NCBI GenBank assembly: GCA_945878635.1
Contig: CAMCTV010000005.1
Span: forward strand, 1 to 43,296
DNA from: Chryseobacterium gleum
GTDB lineage: Bacteria > Bacteroidota > Bacteroidia > Flavobacteriales_D > Sanyastnellaceae
Length of the DNA: 43,296 nt
Direction of reading: 5' to 3'
Shown: in pieces, positions 9,558 through 16,096 of the stretch
Numbering within the stretch: the stretch's first letter is position 1
Layout of the letters: each line of letters begins with the position of its first letter
Program-made: the position numbers and the translations under genes
Notes under the pieces: generated by a model
What the model was told of the DNA's origin: nothing
Database searches by the model: none
Seen by the model: the letters and a program-made list of their open reading frames with translations, nothing else

Positions 9558-10963
9558 TCACGATTCAATTTTTGAAGCATCATTTTCATCAATTCCTCGC
9601 CGTTCTTAGCGTCATCGTAATTTAAAACAACATGCTTTAATTCAATCTTGAAAGCATTGTAATTTTCCGAAATGAGTTGTTGAATCAGGTCCGCTACCTC
9701 TCTTAATTTTTCGCCATTGACGACATCTGTTAGCGCTCTTCTGGTGGTCCAAATAAAATGACCTTGATTGTTAAGGGTGATAAAATCCTTCAAAGTCATT
9801 TCACCTTTAATAATATCAGCCAGCTCTCTAATAAGACTTTGCTTTTTAAATCCTCCGAAATGATGACTAAACTCATTGACATTGACCAAAACCAAACCGT
9901 TGAGCTGATGTTGCCATTCCGGAAGACCGCTGGCATGTATGTAATCAAAATGCAGCAGCGTTTCAAAGGTTCTTTCCTCTTGTATCTCGTCCAAGGTTAG
10001 ATGAGGTTTCTCATCTTGCTCAGACAGTCCCTCTGTAATGGCCAACCTTCCTTTCTTGGTCAGCTTATAAGCATTGATGTTCCGCGCTTGCAAGTATTGA
10101 ACATCCGTATCGTGTGAACAATGCATACACTTGGCCTTGACAAAAATATCTTGAAAACGGCTGTCGCATTCATTGCAATGGTTCAAAACAGCTGGTTTGT
10201 CATAATCAACCCCAACATGATGCAAATTCTTGTTGCACTTGGGACAACTCAAATTATCCGTATCCACCTTCTCAAAATCAGAAATAGGACCGATATAGGC
10301 ACAGGGGAAATGATGAATCAAATCCTCTCCATAGGTATTGGAAGAACTGCAATGCGGACAAACTTCTCTGAAAAGCAATAACCCCGCACTGCACTGATTG
10401 CACAAATAAATTTTCTCTACAAAGTCCGGCCAAATGTATCCATTTTCCTCTGCCCAATCCAATGCTGCCAAAACTTCTGTCTCTTCATGGGGCTCAAATG
10501 ACATGGAGACCGTCGGATAAGCATACCCAATGATTGAGTAGGGATCCAAAACGGGGTCAATAACCTTCGTTTGTCTGGTATACATCAAATCCAAAGCCTT
10601 TTTCATTACCTTTCCATACTGACCCGCAGGGGCCTTGGCTGACAAATCCAAAGAGCGAACAAAAATATCATTGGTCTTGCGCTGCAATTGTTCTTCATCC
10701 ATTGACCCATCAACAAATCCATCAACCAACATTCCCAACACCGCCGGTGATTTTGATGAATAGCGCTGAACAAAAATGGGTTTTAAATACACCTCGGGTT
10801 GATGGTGGCGGCGTATGGCATATACCGTACTCCGCACAAAATCAACGTTGGGTGAATCAACAATGACAGCATCATGCCCCATCAAAAAAGGAAGGGAATA
10901 ACCACTGTCTGAGGTTATTTTCAGAACCAATGTTTGTCCTATCTTAAAACTCTGGTAACTCAT
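9554..10963 (-). CDS. TackOD1-like zinc-ribbon protein with REC-like N-terminus and degenerate GGDEF-like C-terminus
   Basis: A 469-residue soluble protein with no signal peptide or membrane segment. Residues about 28-90 (DAVIVDSP...PIFV...LVDGFVDG) have the spacing of a receiver-like domain. Residues about 145-310 hold a zinc-ribbon region with cysteine pairs at 188/191, 202/205, 240/243, 263/266 and 279/282, plus LIHHFPC and HHVGVDYDKP; this resembles the TackOD1 output domain as I recall it. The C-terminal 330-469 reads like a GGDEF fold in which the signature is replaced by NNQGHF (398-403), preceded by D393 at the usual spacing, so cyclase activity is not expected. It lies between the adaptor gene (3 bases) and the synthase gene (4-base overlap). 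This suggests a cytoplasmic regulator of the synthase. The zinc ribbons are seen directly; the other domain calls are inference. Confidence 0.75.
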   Translation of the reverse strand: MSYQSFKIGQTLVLKITSDSGYSLPFLMGHDAVIVDSPNVDFVRSTVYAIRRHHQPEVYLKPIFVQRYSSKSPAVLGMLVDGFVDGSMDEEQLQRKTNDIFVRSLDLSAKAPAGQYGKVMKKALDLMYTRQTKVIDPVLDPYSIIGYAYPTVSMSFEPHEETEVLAALDWAEENGYIWPDFVEKIYLCNQCSAGLLLFREVCPHCSSSNTYGEDLIHHFPCAYIGPISDFEKVDTDNLSCPKCNKNLHHVGVDYDKPAVLNHCNECDSRFQDIFVKAKCMHCSHDTDVQYLQARNINAYKLTKKGRLAITEGLSEQDEKPHLTLDEIQEERTFETLLHFDYIHASGLPEWQHQLNGLVLVNVNEFSHHFGGFKKQSLIRELADIIKGEMTLKDFITLNNQGHFIWTTRRALTDVVNGEKLREVADLIQQLISENYNAFKIELKHVVLNYDDAKNGEELMKMMLQKLNRE

Positions 10964-10966
10964 TTT

Positions 10967-12052
10967 TCAGTACTTGAATTTTTTGACTTGAACACCCATC
11001 TTATAATAGTTCTTCCACTTTACTCCCTCCAATGAATCACTGGGATAAATGTCTCCCGCAATGGTTCTGGTTGTTGGCTCAAATCGCTTTTGGTACTCCT
11101 CAGGCAATGGAATGGTGGAGTAATAAAAACGCTGAACAATTCCATGAGAAGTCTCCCCATTGGGAAAAATCACTTCAAAACGATCACCCACCTGAAAATG
11201 ATCAATATCGGACTGATCAAAATAAGCGCGAACAAATACCGGTGATGTTCTGTGGATAGACATGGAAATTTCTGATTTCAAACATGTCTCGTAAGGACGT
11301 GTATAGATGCGGTTCACGCTACCCTCAAATGGCGAGATGTAAAACTTCAGTTTATTGTCATCCCCGCTGCTTCGTCCCTCCGCTTCAGCCAGCATCGGAC
11401 GTTCTAAAGGAATCTCCACCCGCTTGTCATTCAACTTCGCAATGGTTGATTGGTACTCCAAAATTTCGGCTTCCATACGACTTTGTTCAGCATCCAATCT
11501 TGTAATATCATTCAATTTATTTTGCAAATGTGACTGCGGAATCACACCCAATTGTACCTGAGATTTGATGGTGCTCAACTCTTTTTGGTAGGTCGACATC
11601 AACTTTTGGCTCTCTGCAATCTTAATTTGATTCAGACTGATTTTTTGCTCCAATGAAATAATCTCTCGGTCAATCCAATCATTGTTGTTCTGAACCCTTC
11701 CCGTGGTGCTAACACCTGACATCCGCAATTTCACATCACTGTCGCTCTCATCTGACGACTCGACATAACTGAACAATGTGTCTCCAATTCGAATGGTATC
11801 ATCAACGTTTACAAAATATTCGATGATTCGGCTATCCTCCAACAACCGAACATTGACATTCTCGTAAAGGATGTGGCCATCTGCCTTCACATAAAATAAT
11901 CTAGAAAAAATAAAATACCCGATGCCGCCCAAGAGCAAAAAGAAAACGATGAAATAGATGATTCTATCCCACTGTCGCTTCCTCTTGACCAATACTTTTT
12001 CATTGATCACTCGGATATCAGAGCCTTGTCGTTTAAAATTTACACTTTTCAA
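10967..12052 (-). CDS. HlyD-family membrane fusion protein (Alg44-like adaptor without PilZ)
   Basis: A 361-residue inner-membrane adaptor. A basic cytoplasmic tail (1-30) precedes one membrane segment (31-50). A split biotinyl-lipoyl-like domain follows (about 54-95 and 234-262, with FEGSVNRIYTRPYETC), around a coiled coil (about 125-212, LEQKISLNQIKIAESQKL and similar). The end is a beta-barrel region (VFVRAYFDQSDIDHFQVGDRF). This is the layout of HlyD/EmrA proteins and of the periplasmic half of Alg44. It would bridge the GT2 synthase to the outer-membrane channel. The short N-terminal tail leaves no room for a PilZ domain. The gene starts 3 bases after the channel gene and ends 3 bases before the zinc-ribbon gene. 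Confidence 0.88.
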   Translation of the reverse strand: MKSVNFKRQGSDIRVINEKVLVKRKRQWDRIIYFIVFFLLLGGIGYFIFSRLFYVKADGHILYENVNVRLLEDSRIIEYFVNVDDTIRIGDTLFSYVESSDESDSDVKLRMSGVSTTGRVQNNNDWIDREIISLEQKISLNQIKIAESQKLMSTYQKELSTIKSQVQLGVIPQSHLQNKLNDITRLDAEQSRMEAEILEYQSTIAKLNDKRVEIPLERPMLAEAEGRSSGDDNKLKFYISPFEGSVNRIYTRPYETCLKSEISMSIHRTSPVFVRAYFDQSDIDHFQVGDRFEVIFPNGETSHGIVQRFYYSTIPLPEEYQKRFEPTTRTIAGDIYPSDSLEGVKWKNYYKMGVQVKKFKY

Positions 12053-12055
12053 AGC

Positions 12056-14173
12056 TTATGGATTTAATAATAAATAGGACTCAAAATCATGGATAGCGTA
12101 GCGTTTGCTCTTTAGCCAAGGGTCAATGGCCTGGATATCTTTTTCAATATCTTGACGCAAAGTATAATCCTTGGCACTCAAGGCAATGGTTGCTTTACCA
12201 CCAAGTATAGTAAGTTCTTCTTCCGCCCTTCTGCGAATAGCCTCTACACCGGATGTTTCGTATGCCATGACCACCACTTCATCGCTATTGTCATTCAATA
12301 CTTTTAAAACCTTTGCATCATAATACAACGGCACTGCAAAACCCAAGTAAACACCTTTCGATTCTGCCCATTGATGCAATCGCACCACCATTTCAGAATA
12401 TTGCAACATCAAACTGTCCTTGTTTTGCTTGTATTCATCCATGGCATGTGGCTCGATATCAAAATGTACACCAGCCAATACAACACCACTCATCTTTTTC
12501 CAAACGCTGTCCATCTTGGCCACAGCATCCCCTTTCAGCCATTGATTGCGTCCAATCAAAAGTTGAACGGATATGTCTTTCTGCTGCAATTGATTGGCCA
12601 ATGTTTTAAATCGTTGCACTTGTTCCGCTCCACTGCCCACCGAGAGATAAACCTCCTGAATACCCCATTGAATCAACTTTTGCGTAATTTCCTCTGGCTC
12701 ACGCTGGGCAATGGACTTGGACCACATGTAAATGCTCCTGCTCCCTGCTTGCACCCGCTCTTCTGATTGAAACGATATGGGCTCCTCATAAGGTGACCAT
12801 GGCCTGATGTATTGCAACACATTTTCCTCTGGCAACAATCCATGGATATCACCCAACTTCAAATACAATTGCTGCTGCGCATCCAATTTCTCAATCTCCA
12901 AATTCCAAAAGTTCAACAATCCATTCAAGGCTTCCAAAGGTTGAAAATATTCGGTGTTCACTTTGGCCTGCTGACCATACGTCGCCAATTGCTGACGCAA
13001 CAAGTCCTGCCTTCCCACTGCCACTGCATACTGCTTTAATTTGTACCGGTATTCATACACCAAGGTTGAAACTTGTGTCCACTTCAACTCTGACTGAACC
13101 TGAACCTGAGATCTGGCCTTCTGCAATTTCAATGTGCTCAGTGTTTGATAATCTTTATTAAAGACTCGAAGAGGAACGTTGGCATTGAGTCCCATCGAAA
13201 TAAATGACCGGTCTCTCATATTATCTTGCAAATCAAAATAATTGTATTTAAAACTATAAGACAAACCCACTTCATTGATCCAATGCTTCCTCCACGCATC
13301 ATTCTCCTCTTGCATCATCAATTGACGATCTTGAATGGGATGATTACTTGAAAGCAATCTCAAAGCTTTGGCATTAACATCAAACAATGGCCACAATTTG
13401 GAGGGATCAGCAGAAGAAGCTGGAAGCAAACCTTCCATTCCGTCATTGAAACCGCGATAGGTTTGGATTTGACCATTGGTCTCCATCAACTGCTCATAAG
13501 CTTTATACAATTCATCATTCAACACTGGATACATGGATACCGCTTGTTTAAGAATGACAATTTCGTCTTGAAGCACTTTCTTTTTCTTTTCCAGCACTTG
13601 TACTTTTTGAGCATTGAACAAAAAGAGTATATTATTCTTACTCCAATAGGAAATGCTTTGGTTGCGATTTTCCATGGCAGAGAGCAATTCAATATTCTTC
13701 TCATTGACCAGGGCTTTGGATTCAAAACCATTGGCAACAAGACCTCCAGCTAGAATATCCCAATTGAAACCAGTTGTGGTTTTTGCCTTGTAAAAAAGAT
13801 TTTCTTCTGTTGGTTGAGGATCAAAGTTCTGAACAATATTGGTATTCCATGACAAACCGTAATCAGCTCGGGTTGCCTTGGCTTTTTGGTTGTAATATTG
13901 TTCAATTTGCTGCAGCAACTGTGGAGATTGAGCGGATTGAACATCGGGCCAAAGTGAGGGGACAACATCAATACTGAGAGCGGTTGACGAGGCGACAGTC
14001 AAGTTGGAATTTTTCAACCACAATTGACTCAATGCATCAACAGATTGTCCGCTGGAATCCAATTGAGCAAAAAGGCCAGGGATTTGAAACATCCATACCA
14101 GCATTATAAAAATTACAATTCTACCAAAAGCAACCATTCCAACCCATTTTCTTTTGGGTGTGCAAAGAAACAT
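12056..14173 (-). CDS. TolC-like outer-membrane channel fused to a C-terminal glycosidase-like domain
   Basis: A roughly 705-residue exported protein. The open frame begins at a TTG (14185), but I place the start at the ATG at 14173; an ATG at 14137 (MVAFGR) would also give a good signal peptide ending near GLFAQ. Residues about 80-455 look like an outer-membrane efflux (TolC) domain: two beta stretches (around TGFNWDILAGG and SFISMGLNANVPLRVF) each followed by long amphipathic helices. Residues about 485-705 form a different alpha/beta domain with SIYMWSK, EVYLSVGSGA, GVHFDIEPHAMDEY and VVVMAYE at successive strand ends. This resembles a GH18-like or related (beta/alpha)8 barrel with a DxE pair (DIE). 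It is the first gene of the polysaccharide operon. The fusion suggests that polymer is trimmed or bound at the exit. The fold and activity of the second half are inferred. Confidence 0.75.
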   Translation of the reverse strand: MFLCTPKRKWVGMVAFGRIVIFIMLVWMFQIPGLFAQLDSSGQSVDALSQLWLKNSNLTVASSTALSIDVVPSLWPDVQSAQSPQLLQQIEQYYNQKAKATRADYGLSWNTNIVQNFDPQPTEENLFYKAKTTTGFNWDILAGGLVANGFESKALVNEKNIELLSAMENRNQSISYWSKNNILFLFNAQKVQVLEKKKKVLQDEIVILKQAVSMYPVLNDELYKAYEQLMETNGQIQTYRGFNDGMEGLLPASSADPSKLWPLFDVNAKALRLLSSNHPIQDRQLMMQEENDAWRKHWINEVGLSYSFKYNYFDLQDNMRDRSFISMGLNANVPLRVFNKDYQTLSTLKLQKARSQVQVQSELKWTQVSTLVYEYRYKLKQYAVAVGRQDLLRQQLATYGQQAKVNTEYFQPLEALNGLLNFWNLEIEKLDAQQQLYLKLGDIHGLLPEENVLQYIRPWSPYEEPISFQSEERVQAGSRSIYMWSKSIAQREPEEITQKLIQWGIQEVYLSVGSGAEQVQRFKTLANQLQQKDISVQLLIGRNQWLKGDAVAKMDSVWKKMSGVVLAGVHFDIEPHAMDEYKQNKDSLMLQYSEMVVRLHQWAESKGVYLGFAVPLYYDAKVLKVLNDNSDEVVVMAYETSGVEAIRRRAEEELTILGGKATIALSAKDYTLRQDIEKDIQAIDPWLKSKRYAIHDFESYLLLNP

Positions 14174-14332
14174 GACAAATATCAATTACAGCAATAAACT
14201 TTAATATTTTTTCATTAATACTGCGTTAAAATTTGGTGTGGAATGATTTTATCATTTTGGATGATGCAAAAAAACATGTCAACCCATTGGGATGGATGGC
14301 CTATACCGGCGTCGGTGCGACTTGATTTCTTG

Positions 14333-14360
14333 GCTATTTTTTGATCAAGCAAAAAGTAGC
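14333..14360. repeat. Extragenic hairpin, Bacteroidota-type
   Basis: GCTATTTTTTG (14333-14343) pairs with CAAAAAGTAGC (14350-14360) around the loop ATCAAG, 11 base pairs with one G-T. The upstream words CTTGATTTCTTGG with TGATCAAGCAAAAAG recall an interspersed palindromic element I know from many Bacteroidota intergenic regions. It may also act as a terminator or mRNA end protector for the sensor gene lying to its right. Confidence 0.5.
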
Positions 14361-14404
14361 ATAAAAAGATAGCGAACTCAAAAAATCACCCCGTCACTTC
14401 GTGC

Positions 14405-14436
14405 CTCTCCTCCTCTCCCTTCGGTCAGGAGGGGAG
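14405..14436. repeat. Hairpin, CT/GA-rich arms
   Basis: CTCTCCTCCT (14405-14414) pairs with AGGAGGGGAG (14427-14436), ten base pairs with one wobble, around a 12-base loop (CTCCCTTCGGTC). It lies 45 bases from the hairpin at 14333-14360 and may belong to the same repeat unit. No T-run follows it on either strand. Confidence 0.45.
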
Positions 14437-14518
14437 ATAACGCTACCGAAGCTGGCATTCAATCAAAGCCAAAATGAGAAAAAGAAAGAAAATAAATATC
14501 CTTGTCTTTTCATCCCTT

Positions 14519-14542
14519 CATCACCTCATCACCTCATCACCT
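14519..14542. repeat. Three perfect tandem copies of CATCACCT
   Basis: Three uninterrupted copies of the 8-mer CATCACCT. The 10-mer CCTCATCACC within it also occurs at 4217-4226 inside the sorting-domain end of the deacetylase gene. Slippage is possible. No function can be assigned. Confidence 0.7.
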
Positions 14543-14696
14543 TTCCACCACAGAATGGCGACCAACAAGCAATACCTTTTGAGCCGAAAACTAAAAACGA
14601 CATTGAACTTGCTGATGCGCCAAGAGCCGTGGTGTCTTTTGGAAGATGCCCAAGTTTAAAGGCTTATTGTGTAAAATTTTTACGATTTAGCAAGAA

Positions 14697-15905
14697 TCAG
14701 AGAGAAACTCCCTCATTTTCCCGCTTTATATCAGGATTCAAATAGAGCATTTTAATCCTTCTGTCAGATTCCAACCGTTTTTCAAGAAAAACATCCTCGG
14801 CTGATATCCCCGTAATCGAGGACAATTTCCTCTTCAATTCTCGCATCTTGATGTCCTTCCTCTTCTTCAATGTGTCAAAATTGGGATCCCCGTGATCAAA
14901 GAACCGATTCAAGTCAGACGACTCAAAGCCCATTTCTCCCAATTCAAAAAAGTAAACCATCATCTGCTTCTCCAATTCAGTCAGTGTCTCCACTTCTTTC
15001 ACTTGGATTGACTCCGGCATGCCTCTCTTTTCTCTGCCTTTGTACTTCCATAAAAACCAAGCTAGTAATACAAGAGTCATCATTATCAAAACAACCATTA
15101 TCAAAATCCAATTGGGTGTTGGAACAGGAACAAACTGCTCCCGCACCAATGGCGCTCCCAAATAATCTTTCTTGTTAACCAATTCCACCAGAAAACTACC
15201 TTCGTCATGTTTGCCTCTCGACAGCAACAAATGCTCACCATGCTCTACCAACTCAAACAAACTTGTAAACTTGTCAGAGGAAAAAACAGTGACCTGGTTC
15301 AAATCCCCACCCACTTCCAAAATCTTGTTTCCCAAACGCGCCAATCGCCCATCATTCTTCCAAAACTTCAACACATGCTCATTCAAAGGATTCCAAGTGA
15401 CAGATACCAATCCAAGGTTTCTCCACTCCCATGTCTTGGTGTTCAGCACTCGAACATCATTCAGGTCATAATCGCCATTGCTCCCTTCAGACTTTCCTTT
15501 GAAAAAGTATTTGTCATCTTTGACCTTAAAAGAAAAACCTCCCGAAAAATCAGGCGGAATAATCCCTCTGCATCTGCGCAGGTACCAACCATGTGTATCC
15601 CAATCAAAATACGTAGTGATGTTGGTGGATTCAAAAAAACCATATCCACCTGTCATGAAAATGGTGTCGTTCTGGGTCCAAATCATACCAGAATGCTGAT
15701 TCTTGTGACGAAAAGAATGATCGATGCGAACAATGGAATCTCCCTTTAATTCATACACCATTCCACATCCCGAAACCACAAAAAAATCACCTTTCGACGA
15801 AGAGATGGGAATAAAATCAGCGCGCAATGTATTGAAGTCCATCGCTTGCTGGTAATGAATAATGCTCATTTTCCAAGCGTCACCTAACCCCTTGGAAGAA
15901 AACAA
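14697..15905 (-). CDS. Kelch-like membrane sensor, main body (frameshifted from its signal peptide)
   Basis: This open frame encodes about 402 residues. The N-terminal two thirds is a beta-rich, Kelch/propeller-like extracytoplasmic domain (GDFFVVSGCGMVYEL, NDTIFMTGGYGFFES, NTKTWEWRNLG). One membrane segment follows (WILIMVVLIMMTLVLLAWFLW, about 265-285). The cytoplasmic tail of about 110 residues (LTELEKQMMVYFFELG...KKRKDIKMRELKRKL...LESDRRIKMLYLNPDI) has the look of a winged-helix-type domain found at the end of some Bacteroidota membrane proteins; this is inference. The listed ATG start is not credible, because coding potential continues upstream in the same frame (residues ..SPSKNKFQVINDTLFSSK) up to a T7 run, where the frame must change to join a signal peptide encoded by 16048-15948. 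The family is otherwise not recognised. Confidence 0.6.
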   Translation of the reverse strand: MFSSKGLGDAWKMSIIHYQQAMDFNTLRADFIPISSSKGDFFVVSGCGMVYELKGDSIVRIDHSFRHKNQHSGMIWTQNDTIFMTGGYGFFESTNITTYFDWDTHGWYLRRCRGIIPPDFSGGFSFKVKDDKYFFKGKSEGSNGDYDLNDVRVLNTKTWEWRNLGLVSVTWNPLNEHVLKFWKNDGRLARLGNKILEVGGDLNQVTVFSSDKFTSLFELVEHGEHLLLSRGKHDEGSFLVELVNKKDYLGAPLVREQFVPVPTPNWILIMVVLIMMTLVLLAWFLWKYKGREKRGMPESIQVKEVETLTELEKQMMVYFFELGEMGFESSDLNRFFDHGDPNFDTLKKRKDIKMRELKRKLSSITGISAEDVFLEKRLESDRRIKMLYLNPDIKRENEGVSL

Positions 15906-16048
15906 GGTGTCATTATTGATGACTTGAAACTTATTCTTGGACGGACTAAAAAAACAATGGGCGTTTTTTTAAAGGTCAGGGTTTGCGCCTCACTTTTTAA
16001 GATCACTCCAAAGAAAAACAGTATAAAACTAATCCAAAAAACGCGCAT
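15884..16048 (-). CDS. Signal-peptide fragment of the Kelch-like sensor gene
   Basis: Starting from the ATG at 16048, this frame gives a good signal peptide (MRVFWISFILFFFGV..., cut after SEA before QTLTF), then KTPIVFL, and continues as nonsense to a stop at 15884. Shifting back one base at the T7 run joins it to the sensor body (KTPIVFL-SPSKNKFQVIN). The ATG at 16048 is preferred over one at 16069 because the latter lies within the -7 promoter region (16067-16074). Confidence 0.6.
   Translation of the reverse strand: MRVFWISFILFFFGVILKSEAQTLTFKKTPIVFLVRPRISFKSSIMTPCFLPRG
15948..15954 (-). other. Frameshift point: T7 run forming slippery heptamer T_TTT_TTA
   Basis: On the coding strand the frame reads ATT GTT TTT TTA GTC. 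The bases T TTT TTA in phase are the classic -1 slippery heptamer X_XXY_YYZ. A -1 slip gives ...TTT TTA AGT CCG, which restores the sensor frame. One missing T (T7 for T8) through sequencing error, mutation or phase variation would look the same. No strong stem-loop was evident just downstream. Confidence 0.65.
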
Positions 16049-16066
16049 CCCGATAATTTTGGAATG

Positions 16067-16096
16067 CAAAGGTAAGCACTTGGTATTATTTTACAA
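16067..16096 (-). promoter_or_regulatory. Bacteroidota promoter for the Kelch-like sensor gene
   Basis: Reading the minus strand, TTG (16096-16094) is followed by exactly 19 bases and then TACCTTTG (16074-16067), a perfect match to TTG-N19-TAnnTTTG. Transcription would start near 16060, about 12 bases before the ATG at 16048. The -33 element lies inside the last codons of the peptidase gene. Confidence 0.75.

Larger units (their letters stand above)
14174..14696. other. Intergenic region upstream of the polysaccharide operon
   Basis: About 520 bases with no convincing gene. It must hold the promoter of the operon that starts at 14173, but I found no clean TTG-N19-TAnnTTTG match on that strand. 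It contains two hairpins (14333-14360 and 14405-14436) and three copies of an 8-base tandem repeat (14519-14542). A plus-strand open frame at 14401-14745 runs through the hairpin and repeat and into the end of the next gene; its composition does not look like a protein. Confidence 0.6.

Noticed and set aside
14161-14185. TTG start at 14185 for the channel gene
   Set aside because: An ATG four codons later and another at 14137 both give better signal peptides; no ribosome binding site favours the TTG.
14401-14745. Plus-strand open frame of 114 codons in the intergenic region
   Set aside because: It runs through the hairpin, the CATCACCT tandem repeat and the end of the sensor gene; its product is low complexity with no recognisable domain.
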